64,000 nt of DNA from Herbaspirillum sp. WKF16. Its GTDB lineage: Bacteria; Pseudomonadota; Gammaproteobacteria; Burkholderiales; Burkholderiaceae_D. Positions 25,114-34,050 of the stretch are shown one piece after another (within the stretch, counting starts at the first letter, position 1; every line of letters begins with the position of its first letter). The notes below the pieces were generated by a model. The model searched no databases, was not told where the DNA came from, and saw only the letters and a list, made by a program, of their open reading frames with translations. Position numbers and translations under genes: made by a program. The stretch lies in NCBI RefSeq assembly GCF_028993615.1, contig NZ_CP118632.1:2728001-2792000 (forward strand), given 5' to 3'.

Positions 25114-25935
25114 TCACGCCAGCCAGCGCTTGCGGCGGCGATAGAATTTCATGTCGCGGAAGTTCTTGCGGCCGGCGGCCGAGACGCCCAGGTAGAACTC
25201 CTTGACGTCCTCGTTATCCGACAGATCCTGCGCCGCCCCTTCCATCACCACCCGGCCGTTCTCCAGGATGTAGCCGAAGTCGGCGTAGCGCAGCGCCACC
25301 ATGGTGTTCTGCTCGGCCAGCAGGAACGACACCTTCTCCTTGGTGTTCAAGTCCCTGACAATCTCGAAGATCTCTTCGACGATCTGCGGCGCCAGGCCCA
25401 TCGAGGGCTCGTCCAGCAAGATCATCGAGGGCTTGGCCATCATGGCGCGGCCGATGGCCGTCATCTGCTGCTCGCCGCCGGAGGTGTAGCCCGACTGCGA
25501 TTTGCGCCTGACCTTCAGGCGCGGGAAGTAGTCGTAGATCTTTTCCAGCTCCTGCTTCACCTCGGCGTTGCTGATGCCGCGCGTGTAGGCGCCGGTCAGC
25601 AGGTTCTCCTCCACCGTCAGGTGGCCGAAGCAGTGCCGCCCTTCCATCACCTGGATCACGCCGCGCTTGACCAGGTCGTTGGGCGTCATGCTGTCGACCC
25701 GCTCGCCGCGGAACTCGATGCTGCCCTTGGTGACGTCGCCGCGTTCGGCGCGCAGCAGGTTGGAGATGGCCTTGAGCGTGGTGCTCTTGCCGGCGCCGTT
25801 GGCGCCCAGGAGCGCCACGATCTTGCCCTCGGGCACGTCCAGGGAGACGCCTTTCAGGACCAGGATCACGTGGTCGTAGATGACCTCGATATTGTTGATC
25901 GACAGCGCCGTGCTGGTGTTGACATTCATGTTCAT
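25114..25935 (-). CDS. livF: HAAT-family ABC transporter ATPase (LivF-type)
   Basis: 273 residues from ATG at 25935; the upstream extension is not conserved in character. Walker A is GANGAGKST, the Q-loop/'VIQVMEGRHCFGHLT' region is LivF-like, the signature is SGGEQQM and Walker B is MILLDEPS. The C-terminal 40 residues (after FYLGVS) form a basic tail ending YRRRKRWLA, longer than usual for LivF. It energises the permease pair LivH/LivM together with LivG. It is co-transcribed between the binding protein and the PaaK-like gene. Confidence 0.9.
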   Translation of the reverse strand: MNMNVNTSTALSINNIEVIYDHVILVLKGVSLDVPEGKIVALLGANGAGKSTTLKAISNLLRAERGDVTKGSIEFRGERVDSMTPNDLVKRGVIQVMEGRHCFGHLTVEENLLTGAYTRGISNAEVKQELEKIYDYFPRLKVRRKSQSGYTSGGEQQMTAIGRAMMAKPSMILLDEPSMGLAPQIVEEIFEIVRDLNTKEKVSFLLAEQNTMVALRYADFGYILENGRVVMEGAAQDLSDNEDVKEFYLGVSAAGRKNFRDMKFYRRRKRWLA

Positions 25936-25996
25936 TCGCAATCCAAAAAAGCGCCGGCGGCGGTTGGGAGACGTGCAATACCGCCGGCGCAAGCGC

Positions 25997-27319
25997 CTAC
26001 TTCATGCAGGCAGGAGTAATGCCCTTTTCCTTTGCGTATTTGGCAGCGGAAGCCTTGAACAGCGGGTGGATCAGGTTCTTGTTGCCCTCGATCCAGTCCG
26101 ACACCAGCACCCACTTGGCGCCGTCCCACTGCTGGATCTTCACCTTGCCCGAACCCTCATGGTTGTCGCACGAGGTCTTGATCTCGGGCAGCAAGCCGGT
26201 CGCGCCGAGCTGCTGCAGGCGGGCATTGGTGATGTTCAGGTTCTCCAGGCCCCAGCGCACCTGCTCGCCGCTCATCACCTTGCCTTTGCCGAACTTGTCC
26301 TGCGCGGTGCGCACGCCCTCGACGGTGGCGATGGCCGCCGACACGCCGCGGTTGTACAGCACCGAGCCGAGCTTGTTCTTGTCCTGCATGTTGCCTTTGC
26401 CCGCGCCGTAGACCACCTTGTCGATGTCGGCGATCACCGGCACGTCGCGGCCGGCGACGTTCCAGGTGGCCGACAGGTAGCCCTTGGCGGCGTCCCCCGC
26501 GGGCACCGTGTCTTCCTCGGAGCCGGCCCACCAGGAACCGACGATCTTGTCGCGCGCGAAGCCGACCTTCTGCGCCGCCTTCAGCGCGGTCTGGTTCATC
26601 ACGCCCCAGCCCCAGAAGATCACGTAGTCGGGGTTCTCCTGGCGGATGCGCAGCCACTGCGCGCCCTGCTCGTTGCCGGGGTGCGCCACCGGGATTTCCA
26701 CCAGCTTGAACTTGCCGATCGAGGACTCAGCCTGCAGCGCCACGATGGGTTCCTTGCCGTAGGCCGAGTCGTGATACAGGAACACGATTTTCTTGCCGGC
26801 CAGCGAGCCGCCGTTCTTGCCGGCCAGGTACTTGACGATGGCCGAGACCTGCATCTGGTAGGTGGTCACCAGCGGGAAGGCGTACGGGAACACCGAGCCG
26901 TCCACCGCGTCGGTGCGGCCGTAGCCGATCATCAGCAGCGGCACCTTGTCCTCGGCGGTCTTGTCGATCAGCGCGTAGGAAATGCCGGTGGCCATCGGGT
27001 TGATGGCGGTGCCCTTGGTGGTGGCGTTCTTGTTCTTCATGCGCTCGTAGCACTCCACGCCCTTGGCGTTGTTGTACTCGGTCTCGCACTCCTCCCAGGA
27101 CAGCTTGACGCCGTTGATGCCGCCGTCCTTCAAGTTGACGTAGTTCAAGTAGTCCACGTAGCCGCCGTAGTAGGACTGGCCGTTGGTGCCGTAAGGGCCG
27201 ACCCGGTAGCTGGGAATGGCGATGAACTGGTCGCTGCTTTGCGCCGCCGCAGGTAGCGCGGCCGACAGCAGGCCCGCAGCGCAGGCGCCTGCAAGCATCA
27301 GGTGTTTCAGTCGCTTCAT
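25997..27319 (-). CDS. HAAT-family periplasmic substrate-binding protein (LivK-type)
   Basis: 440 residues with a clear signal peptide (cleavage near PAAAQ-SS). The Peripla_BP_6 fold shows 'PSYRVGPYGTNGQSYYGG', 'KNATTKGTAINPMATG', 'LLMIGYGRTDAVDG' and 'KIVFLYHDSAYGKEP'. It is longer than E. coli LivK (about 370) and resembles the binding proteins of HAAT systems that carry aromatic acids, amides or related compounds. With two flanking acyl-CoA ligases, a carboxylic acid is a more likely ligand than leucine. This is inference. Confidence 0.87.
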   Translation of the reverse strand: MKRLKHLMLAGACAAGLLSAALPAAAQSSDQFIAIPSYRVGPYGTNGQSYYGGYVDYLNYVNLKDGGINGVKLSWEECETEYNNAKGVECYERMKNKNATTKGTAINPMATGISYALIDKTAEDKVPLLMIGYGRTDAVDGSVFPYAFPLVTTYQMQVSAIVKYLAGKNGGSLAGKKIVFLYHDSAYGKEPIVALQAESSIGKFKLVEIPVAHPGNEQGAQWLRIRQENPDYVIFWGWGVMNQTALKAAQKVGFARDKIVGSWWAGSEEDTVPAGDAAKGYLSATWNVAGRDVPVIADIDKVVYGAGKGNMQDKNKLGSVLYNRGVSAAIATVEGVRTAQDKFGKGKVMSGEQVRWGLENLNITNARLQQLGATGLLPEIKTSCDNHEGSGKVKIQQWDGAKWVLVSDWIEGNKNLIHPLFKASAAKYAKEKGITPACMK

Positions 27320-27408
27320 GGTCTCGTCTCCTTTTGTATTGTCGTTGCCGACTTATGCTGTACCGGAACCCCGGCCCTTCCAACTCATGAATTTCCGTGC
27401 GCGGCCCC

Positions 27409-28485
27409 TCAGTGCGGGAACGGCCACAGGCGCAATTTTTCCTTGGCGATCTGCCACAGCCGCGCCAGGCCGTGCGGCTCGGCGATCAGGAAGAAGATGA
27501 TCAGCGCGCCGAACACCATCAGCTGGATGTGCGACACCGTGGCGTTGGTGAACGGCAGGTGCAGCAGCGCGGCCAGCGGCGGCAGGACGTTGTCGAGGAA
27601 GATCGGCAGCAGCAGGATGAAGGCCGAGCCCAGGAAGGAACCGAGGATGCTGCCCACCCCGCCGATGATGATCATGAACAGGATGCGGAACGAGAGGTCC
27701 AGCGAGAAGCCGTCCGGCTCGACCGAGCCCAGGTAGCAGAACGCGTACAAGGCGCCGGCCACGCCGCAGAAGAAGGAGCTCACCGCGAAGGCGGTCAGCT
27801 TGGTGCGCATCAGCGGGATGCCGATCACCTCGGCCGCCACGTCCATGTCGCGCACCGCCATCCAGGCGCGCCCGGTGGAAGAGCGCACCAGGTTCTTGGC
27901 CAGCAGCGCCATGGCGCACACGATGCCCAGCACGAACAGGTACTTCCTGACCGGCGTGTCGATGGCCAGGCCGAACAGGTCGATCTTGGGCGTGCTGATC
28001 ACGCCCGAGGAGCTGTTGTTGGAGAACCAGGGGAATTTGGTCAGCGCCCACACCACGAAGAACTGCGCCGCCAGCGTCGCCACGGCCAGGTAGAAACCCT
28101 TGATGCGCAGCGAGGGCAAGCCGAACAATACGCCCACCAGCGCGGCGCAGCCGCCGGCCAGGATGAAGGTCAGCAGGATGGGAATGCCCTCCACCCGCAG
28201 CTGGAAGTTGTAGGCGGCGTAGGCGCCGACCGCCATGAAGGCGGCCGAGCCCAGCGAGAGCTGGCCGGCGTAGCCGGTCAGGACGTTGAGCCCCAGCGCC
28301 GCCAGCGCAAACACCAGGAAGGGAATCAGGATCGCGGAGAACCAGTATTCGCTGCCGAGGAAAGGCACTGCGATGAAGGCGAAGGCCATGAACAGCGCGA
28401 AGACGATGCGATCCTGGCGGATCGGGAAGATCTGGCTGTCGGCGATGTAGCTTGTCTTGAATTGTCCTGCTTCACGGTACAGCAT
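27409..28485 (-). CDS. livM: HAAT-family ABC transporter permease (LivM-type)
   Basis: 358 residues from ATG at 28485 with GGAG eight bases upstream; an in-frame TTG at 28506 is less likely. About nine to ten hydrophobic segments are visible, with the BPD_transp_2 signature 'LNVLTGYAGQLSLGSAAFMAVGAY' region and the 'ELLTRTKLTAFAVSSFFCG' type of motif near the EAA loop. It forms the membrane channel with LivH. The C-terminal segment after the last helix is soluble. Confidence 0.88.
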   Translation of the reverse strand: MLYREAGQFKTSYIADSQIFPIRQDRIVFALFMAFAFIAVPFLGSEYWFSAILIPFLVFALAALGLNVLTGYAGQLSLGSAAFMAVGAYAAYNFQLRVEGIPILLTFILAGGCAALVGVLFGLPSLRIKGFYLAVATLAAQFFVVWALTKFPWFSNNSSSGVISTPKIDLFGLAIDTPVRKYLFVLGIVCAMALLAKNLVRSSTGRAWMAVRDMDVAAEVIGIPLMRTKLTAFAVSSFFCGVAGALYAFCYLGSVEPDGFSLDLSFRILFMIIIGGVGSILGSFLGSAFILLLPIFLDNVLPPLAALLHLPFTNATVSHIQLMVFGALIIFFLIAEPHGLARLWQIAKEKLRLWPFPH

Positions 28486-28512
28486 GGCGTATCTCCAATG
28501 TATCAACTAGCT

Positions 28513-28651
28513 GTCGTCCCTGCGAAAGCAGGGACCCAGCGTCGATCAACCTGCGGTGGCGCATCACATACGCCACTGGGTTCCTGCGTTCGCAGGAACG
28601 ACACCTCATTTGCAATCCAATCTCCGCCGTTCTCGCCAAAGCAGGAACGAC
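28513..28651. repeat. Dispersed-type inverted repeat (REP-like) between livH and livM
   Basis: The 27-base arm 28513-28539 (GTCGTCCCTGCGAAAGCAGG...) is repeated inverted at 28576-28602 with few mismatches. A partial third copy of the core AAAGCAGGAACGAC lies at 28638-28651. The core TCCTGCGnnnGCAGGA matches a type of short interspersed repeat common in Burkholderiales genomes. It is the only large gap inside an otherwise compact operon, and it could stabilise mRNA or partly terminate transcription. Confidence 0.75.
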
Positions 28652-28664
28652 ACGCCCTCTCGGC

Positions 28665-29579
28665 TCACACCCGGTCGATATGCCGCTCGCCGAACAGCCC
28701 TTCCGGCCGTACCAGCAGGAACAGCAGCGCGAACACATACGGGAACCAGCCCTCGATGCCGCCGAAGTTGCCGCCGAAGGCGTCCTGCATGACCGGTGGG
28801 ATGTAGATCTCGGCCAGCTTCTCGGAGGCGCCGATGATGAGCCCGCCGACGATGGCCCCGGGAATCGAGGTGAAGCCGCCCAGGATCAGCACCGGCAGCG
28901 CCTTCAGGGCGGTCATGGTCAGCGCGAACTGCACGCCGTTGCGCGAGCCCCAGAGCAGGCCCGCGATCAGCGCGACAAAGCCGGCCACGCCCCACACCAC
29001 GGCCCAGATGTGCTGCAGCGGAATGCCCAGCGACAGCGCCGCCTGGTGGTCGTCGGCCACGGCGCGCAGCGCGCGGCCGACCTTGGTCTTCTGGAAAAAC
29101 AGCGCCAGCGCCGCCACCAGCGCCACCACCATGCCGGAGGCGAACAGGTCGAACTTGGAGATGCCGATGCCCAGGCTGTCCATCACCGACATGATCGGTT
29201 CGTCGACGATGCCCAGGTCGATCGGCCGCACCTCGCTGCCGAACAGCAAGGGGCCCAGGCCTTCGAGGAAGAAGGTCAGGCCGATGGTGGCCATGAACAG
29301 GGTGATCGGCGGCTGGTTGACCAGCTTGCGCAGCACGAAGCGCTCGGTCGCCAGCCCCACCAGGATCATCACCGCGAAGGCGCCGATGATGGCAGCCCAC
29401 ATCGGCATGCCCTTCTCCATCAGGCCCACCACCGCCAGCGCGGCGAAATAGACCATCGCGCCCTGGGCGAAGTTGAACACGCCCGAGGCCTTGTAGATCA
29501 GCACGAAGCCCAGCGCCACCAGTGAATACATGAGCCCGGAGAGCAGGCCGCTCAGGGTCACTTCGAGAAAGAATTGCAT
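28665..29579 (-). CDS. livH: HAAT-family ABC transporter permease (LivH-type)
   Basis: 304 residues. AAGGAGACGAT precedes the ATG, an excellent ribosome-binding site. About eight membrane segments are visible with 'YSLVALGFVLIYKASGVFNFAQGAMVYF', the typical LivH start, here split by helix boundaries. The EAA-like loop appears in 'RALRAVADDHQAALSLGIP'. It pairs with LivM to form the translocation path. Confidence 0.9.
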   Translation of the reverse strand: MQFFLEVTLSGLLSGLMYSLVALGFVLIYKASGVFNFAQGAMVYFAALAVVGLMEKGMPMWAAIIGAFAVMILVGLATERFVLRKLVNQPPITLFMATIGLTFFLEGLGPLLFGSEVRPIDLGIVDEPIMSVMDSLGIGISKFDLFASGMVVALVAALALFFQKTKVGRALRAVADDHQAALSLGIPLQHIWAVVWGVAGFVALIAGLLWGSRNGVQFALTMTALKALPVLILGGFTSIPGAIVGGLIIGASEKLAEIYIPPVMQDAFGGNFGGIEGWFPYVFALLFLLVRPEGLFGERHIDRV

Positions 29580-29638
29580 ATCGTCTCCTTGCTGCGTTTT
29601 TCTTGTTCTTCTGTTGTCTTGTCTTGCGGCCGCCGCGC

Positions 29639-30532
29639 TCAGTGCGAGGTGCCGAGATAGGCCTTGATCACTTCCTCGTTGGCCATCACTTCGTCGGGCG
29701 TGCCGTCGCCGATCTTCTTGCCGTAGTCCAGCACCACCACGCGGTCGGAGATGTCCATCACCACGCCCATGTCGTGTTCGATCAGCACGATGGTGGTGCC
29801 GAACTGGTCATTGACGTCGAGGATGAAGCGGCACATGTCCTGCTTCTCTTCCACGTTCATGCCGGCCATCGGCTCGTCCAGCAGCAGCATGCCGGGCTCG
29901 GCGGCCAGCGCGCGCGCCAGCTCGACGCGCTTTTGCAGGCCGTAAGGCAGGCGCCCGACCGGCGTCTTGCGGATGTGCTGGATCTCGAGGAAATCGATCA
30001 CCTCCTCCACCTTGTGGCGATGCTCCATCTCCTCGCGCCGCGCCGCGCCCCACCAGATGGCGTTGGCGAACAGGCCCGAGCGCATCTTGGTGTTGCGTCC
30101 GGTCATGATGTTGTCCAGCACGCTCATGCCCTTGAACAGCGCGATGTTCTGGAAGGTGCGCGCGATCCCCTGGCGCGCGATGGCGCTGGGATGCATGCCG
30201 CGGCGCTCCTGTCCGCGGTAGACGATGCTGCCCTTCTGCGGATGGTAGACGCCGTTGATGACGTTGATCATCGAACTCTTGCCGGCGCCGTTGGGGCCGA
30301 TGATGGCGCGGATCTCATGCTCGCGCACGTTGAAGGAGATATCGGTGAGCGCCTTCACGCCGCCGAAGGACAGCGAGATGTTCTGCAGGTCGAGGATCAC
30401 CTCGCCGATGCGGCGGCCGTTGGCGGCCATGGCCGGCGCCGCCGAGTCGGGACTGATGTCGGGACTGGATACGGGCGGCATCCCGGAGGGGATGATTTCT
30501 GCGGTCATGTGTCGTTTCATGGTCGTGTTCAT
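29639..30532 (-). CDS. livG: HAAT-family ABC transporter ATPase (LivG-type)
   Basis: 297 residues. Walker A is GPNGAGKSS, the Q-loop region is GIARTFQNIALF, Walker B is MLLLDEPMAGMN and the H-loop is VLIEHDMGVVM. The signature loop reads LPYGLQKRVELARAL, so LSGGQ is replaced by LPYGLQK, a variant common in LivG proteins. The N-terminal 45 residues before VILDLQNIS are Pro/Ser/Ala-rich and unusual. Several ATGs (30532, 30520, 30508) could be the start. It partners with LivF. Confidence 0.88.
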   Translation of the reverse strand: MNTTMKRHMTAEIIPSGMPPVSSPDISPDSAAPAMAANGRRIGEVILDLQNISLSFGGVKALTDISFNVREHEIRAIIGPNGAGKSSMINVINGVYHPQKGSIVYRGQERRGMHPSAIARQGIARTFQNIALFKGMSVLDNIMTGRNTKMRSGLFANAIWWGAARREEMEHRHKVEEVIDFLEIQHIRKTPVGRLPYGLQKRVELARALAAEPGMLLLDEPMAGMNVEEKQDMCRFILDVNDQFGTTIVLIEHDMGVVMDISDRVVVLDYGKKIGDGTPDEVMANEEVIKAYLGTSH

Positions 30533-30618
30533 TCAGCGTTGGTCTTGGTGCTGCTGCGCTGTTGGCCGGAGGCTGCTTCCGGGGCGATGGCTGCGGTGGC
30601 GTGCGGACCGGGACAGGT

Positions 30619-32580
30619 TCAGGCCGCGCTCTTGAGCGCGCCGAAGGTCCTGGCCTCGGCGATCTTCAGGTCGGCCGAGATCATGCCCTGCCGGCCATCC
30701 TCGAACTTCACCTGGGTCTCGATATACTGCGTGCCGCGGCCGTCGTACAGGGCCTCGATCAGCACCCCGTACTTCTCGGCGATGAAGCCGCGCCGCACCT
30801 TGCGCGTGCGGGTCAGCTCCTCGTCGTCCGGATCGAGCTCCTTGTGCAGGATCAGGAAGCGGTGGATCTGCGAGTCCGCCAGCAGCGGATCGGCCACCAG
30901 GTCGCCGTTGACCTTCTCCACGCACTCGCGCACCAGCTCGTAGACCGCCGGGTTGGCGGCCAGGTCGGTATAGCCGCTGTACGGCAGGTTGCGCCGCTCG
31001 GCCCAGTTGCCGACCGCGTCCATGTCGATGTTGATGAAGGCCATGCATTGCTCGCGGCCGTTGCCGAAGGTGACCGCTTCCTTGATGAAGGGGAAGAACT
31101 TCAGCTTGTTCTCGATGTACTTGGGCGCGAACATGCTGCCGCAGGCCATCTTGCCGACATCCTTGGCGCGGTCGATGATCTTGAGGTGGCCGTCGCTGTC
31201 GAAGAAGCCGGCGTCGCCGGTGTGGAAGTAGCCCTGCGGGTCGATCGCCTCGGCGGTGGCATCGGGCCGCTTGAAGTATTCCTTCATCAGCCCCGGCGAG
31301 CGCACCAGCACTTCGCCGTTGTCGTCGATGCGCACCTCGACGCCTTTCATCGGGCGCCCGACGCTGTCGAGCTTGACGTCGCCGGACGGCTGCATGCAGA
31401 CCGTCACGCAGGTCTCGGTCATGCCGTAGAGCTGCTTCAGGTTGATGCCCATGGAGCGGTAGAAGTCGAACAGGTCGGGGCCGATGGCCTCGCCGCCGGT
31501 ATAGGCCACGCGCAGACGCGACATGCCCAGCACGTTCTTCAGCGGGCCATAGACCAGCAGGTTGCCCAGCGCATATTGGAGGCGATCGAGGAGCGACACG
31601 CCCGGCTTGCCGTCCAGGATGCGCATGCCCATGCGGCGCGCCACGCGCATGAAGCCGTGGAACATGCGGCGCTTGATCCAGCCGGCGTCCTCGATGCGGA
31701 TCATCACCTGGGTGAGGATGTTCTCGTAGATGCGCGGCGGCGCGAAATAATAGGTCGGCCCGATCTCGCGCAGGTCGCTCATCACGGTGTTGGGCGACTC
31801 CGGGCAGTTCAAACAGAAGCCCGCCACGTGCTGCTGCGCGAACGAGTAGAGGAAGTCGCCGACCCAGGCCAGCGGCAGGTAGCAGAGGATGTCGTCGTCC
31901 TCATTGAGCCCGTCGAACTCCACCAGCGTGCGCGCGGTGGCGATCATCGCGCGGTGCGAGTGGCACACGCCCTTGGGCTTGCCGGTGGTGCCGGAGGTGT
32001 AGAGGATGATGGCGACGTCGTCGGGCGTGCCGGCATCGACCTCGCCCATGAAGAAATCGGGATGCTGGCGATCGTAGGCGCGGCCCAGTTCCTGCACGCG
32101 GGCGAACGACAGCAGCTCGGGCTGGTGGTAGTTGCGCATGCCGCGTTCGTCGTCGTAAATGACGTGCGCGATGCGCGGCAGGCTTTGCTTGATCTCGAAG
32201 ACCTTGTCGACCTGCTCCTGGTCTTCGGCCATGACGAAGTCGACATTGGCATCGGTGAGCACGTAGGCCATGTCGGCCGCCGGCGCATCCTGGTACAGCG
32301 GCACCGGCACGCCGCCCAGCGCCTGCGCGGCCGACATCGCCCAGTACAGGCGTGGGCAGTTGTTGCCGATGATGGCCAGGCTCATGCCGCGCTTGAATCC
32401 CAGCGCGGCCAATCCGCAGGCGAACGCCCTGACCTCGTCGGCCACCTGCCGCCAGCTCGTGGCCTGCCAGATGCCCAGGTCCTTCTCGCGGAAGGCGGCG
32501 CGCTGTCCGCGCGTTTGCGCGTGCGCCAGCAGCAGCCGCGGAAACGTCGCCGCTTCCGTGTCGTGTCTCGTCTCCACCAT
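30619..32580 (-). CDS. Long-chain acyl-CoA synthetase-like AMP-forming ligase
   Basis: 653 residues, with AAGAAGGTGGGA upstream of the ATG. The AMP-binding P-loop is LYTSGTTGKPKGV and the other core motifs are LYGMTETCV and FHTGDAGFFDSDG. The family catalytic Lys region lies near the C-terminus (about 600-625). The length and motifs match FadD15/FAA1-type long-chain fatty acid ligases. First gene of the transporter operon, divergent from a Crp/Fnr regulator. It probably traps an imported or membrane-derived acid as a CoA thioester. The chain length cannot be read from sequence. Confidence 0.87.
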   Translation of the reverse strand: MVETRHDTEAATFPRLLLAHAQTRGQRAAFREKDLGIWQATSWRQVADEVRAFACGLAALGFKRGMSLAIIGNNCPRLYWAMSAAQALGGVPVPLYQDAPAADMAYVLTDANVDFVMAEDQEQVDKVFEIKQSLPRIAHVIYDDERGMRNYHQPELLSFARVQELGRAYDRQHPDFFMGEVDAGTPDDVAIILYTSGTTGKPKGVCHSHRAMIATARTLVEFDGLNEDDDILCYLPLAWVGDFLYSFAQQHVAGFCLNCPESPNTVMSDLREIGPTYYFAPPRIYENILTQVMIRIEDAGWIKRRMFHGFMRVARRMGMRILDGKPGVSLLDRLQYALGNLLVYGPLKNVLGMSRLRVAYTGGEAIGPDLFDFYRSMGINLKQLYGMTETCVTVCMQPSGDVKLDSVGRPMKGVEVRIDDNGEVLVRSPGLMKEYFKRPDATAEAIDPQGYFHTGDAGFFDSDGHLKIIDRAKDVGKMACGSMFAPKYIENKLKFFPFIKEAVTFGNGREQCMAFINIDMDAVGNWAERRNLPYSGYTDLAANPAVYELVRECVEKVNGDLVADPLLADSQIHRFLILHKELDPDDEELTRTRKVRRGFIAEKYGVLIEALYDGRGTQYIETQVKFEDGRQGMISADLKIAEARTFGALKSAA

Positions 32581-32781
32581 CGTCCCACCTTCTTTTTGTA
32601 GGTTCGGAGGATGCTCCCGTGATGCAGGAGATCCGGTGTCGGGTCAGTCTGTGCCGCATTGCTTACGCCGCTCTTACTGCCGTTGCCGCGTCGCCGTGCG
32701 TGCCAGCCGCCCTGTCTTTTTCATGACTGCTTTTCTGCGATGATAGTAGAGGCAGTTGTTGCCAGCGGTTGTCATCTCACC

Positions 32782-32791
32782 GACAATTGTC
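32782..32791. promoter_or_regulatory. Perfect palindrome in the divergent acyl-CoA ligase/Crp regulator region
   Basis: GACAATTGTC is a 10-bp perfect palindrome 28 bases before the Crp/Fnr start codon. The minus strand also contains TTGACA overlapping it and a second TGACAA copy 13 bases away. This is a plausible operator for the adjacent regulator, but it is short. Confidence 0.35.
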
Positions 32792-32818
32792 AAACTTTCG
32801 ATATTGCGACGCATCATC

Positions 32819-33496
32819 ATGGAGACATCAATAAGAAGCATGCTGAAGAAAAGCATCTGGGCGCAGGCGCTGACGGAAGATCAGCTGGCCCGGGTCGAAT
32901 CCGAAGTGTTCAGCCGCAAGATCCCCGCCGGCGGTTATGTCTGCCGCAAGGGCGATCCGGTGACGCATTGGATAGGCGTGCATGAAGGCTTGCTGAAGAT
33001 GAGCAGCGTCTCGCCCGAAGGCAAGACGGTGTCGTTCGCCGGCATGGCCAACGGCGGCTGGCTGGGCGAGGGTTCGCTGCTCAAGGACGAGCCGCGCAAG
33101 TACGATGTGGTGGCGCTGCGCGAGAGCGAGCTGATCTACATGCCCAAGGCCACCTACACCTGGCTGCTGGACAATAGCATCCCCTTCAACCGTTTTCTGG
33201 TGACGCAGCTGAACGAGCGTCTCGGCCTGTTCATCTCGCTGGTGGAATACGACCGCATGCTGGAGCCCGATGCACGCGTGGCGCGCTGTTTGGCGGCGCT
33301 GTTCAATCCCTATCTCAATCCCGGCATCGGATTGAACCTGCAGATTTCCCAGGAGGAAGTGGGCAACCTCTCCGGCACGTCCCGCCAGCGCGCCAACCAG
33401 GCGCTGCAAGTGCTGGAAAAAGCCGGCCTGCTGAAGGTGGACTACGGCAGCATCACCATCAACGACCTCGACGGCCTGCGCCAGTTTCACGCCTGA
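32819..33496 (+). CDS. Crp/Fnr-family transcriptional regulator
   Basis: 225 residues from ATG at 32819; a longer frame from 32756 covers the divergent promoter and is rejected. The cyclic-nucleotide-binding-like domain (about 15-130) has 'YVCRKGDPVTHWIGVHEGLLKM', the helical dimer interface follows, and the C-terminal winged helix (about 155-220) reads ISQEEVGNLSGTSRQRANQA. The N-terminal domain lacks the four Fnr iron-sulfur cysteines. The phosphate-binding pattern of true Crp is not obvious, so the effector may be an acyl-CoA or another ligand. Divergent position makes the ligase/ABC operon the likely target. Confidence 0.87.
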   Translation: METSIRSMLKKSIWAQALTEDQLARVESEVFSRKIPAGGYVCRKGDPVTHWIGVHEGLLKMSSVSPEGKTVSFAGMANGGWLGEGSLLKDEPRKYDVVALRESELIYMPKATYTWLLDNSIPFNRFLVTQLNERLGLFISLVEYDRMLEPDARVARCLAALFNPYLNPGIGLNLQISQEEVGNLSGTSRQRANQALQVLEKAGLLKVDYGSITINDLDGLRQFHA

Positions 33497-33540
33497 CGCC
33501 GCCTCGCGCACGCTGGCTGAGCGCGACTGCCGCGGACGTA

Positions 33541-33567
33541 AAAAAAGCTGCCCGGGGCAGCTTTTTT
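33541..33567. terminator. Bidirectional terminator between converging genes
   Basis: AAAAAAGCTGCCC pairs with GGGCAGCTTTTTT through a near-zero loop, giving a stem with A-run and T-run on both sides. It serves the Crp/Fnr gene rightward and the response-regulator gene leftward. Confidence 0.88.
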
Positions 33568-33573
33568 ATTGGT

Positions 33574-34050
33574 TCACTGGCTGGTGGCGAGCCGTCCGGG
33601 CTGGCTGCCCTCGCCGCCGCGCGCAGGCCGGTTGCGGTTGAGCCAGTAGACGCCGGTGTCGGCCACGGTGCCCATGAACTCCTTGGGATCGGTGCACTTC
33701 ACGACATAGCCGTTGGCGCCCAGTTCGTAGCTGTGGTCGATGTCGCGCTGGTCGTCCGAGGACGAGAACATCACCACCGGGATGTGGGAGGTGGCCGAAT
33801 TGGACTTGATGATCTTCAGGAAATCATGGCCGCTCATCAGCGGCAGGTTCAAGTCCAGCAGGATCAGGTACGGATGCAGGTCCTTGCGATCCGCATATCC
33901 CCCCTGGAAGAAGAATTCCTCCGCCAGTTCTGCGTCGGCAAACCAGGTCATGTTGTCCGCAAGCTTGCGGGTACCCAGCGCCAGGCGGGTCAACTCGGCC
34001 ACTTCGGGGCTGTCGTCGACGAGGATGATGTCGTATTGCTCGATATCCAT
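33574..34050 (-). CDS. Single-domain response regulator (CheY/Rcp1-like)
   Basis: 158 residues from ATG at 34050. The receiver domain has acidic residues in ILVDDSPEV, phosphoacceptor Asp66 in LLDLNLP, the switch Ser in VVMFSSSDD and the Lys in GYVVKCTDP. 'LLDLNLPLMSGHDFLKIIK' resembles Rcp1-type regulators that work with phytochrome-like kinases. There is no output domain; the last about 30 residues are a polar tail. It is the fourth gene of a minus-strand signalling group and probably receives phosphate from one of the two kinases. Confidence 0.87.
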   Translation of the reverse strand: MDIEQYDIILVDDSPEVAELTRLALGTRKLADNMTWFADAELAEEFFFQGGYADRKDLHPYLILLDLNLPLMSGHDFLKIIKSNSATSHIPVVMFSSSDDQRDIDHSYELGANGYVVKCTDPKEFMGTVADTGVYWLNRNRPARGGEGSQPGRLATSQ

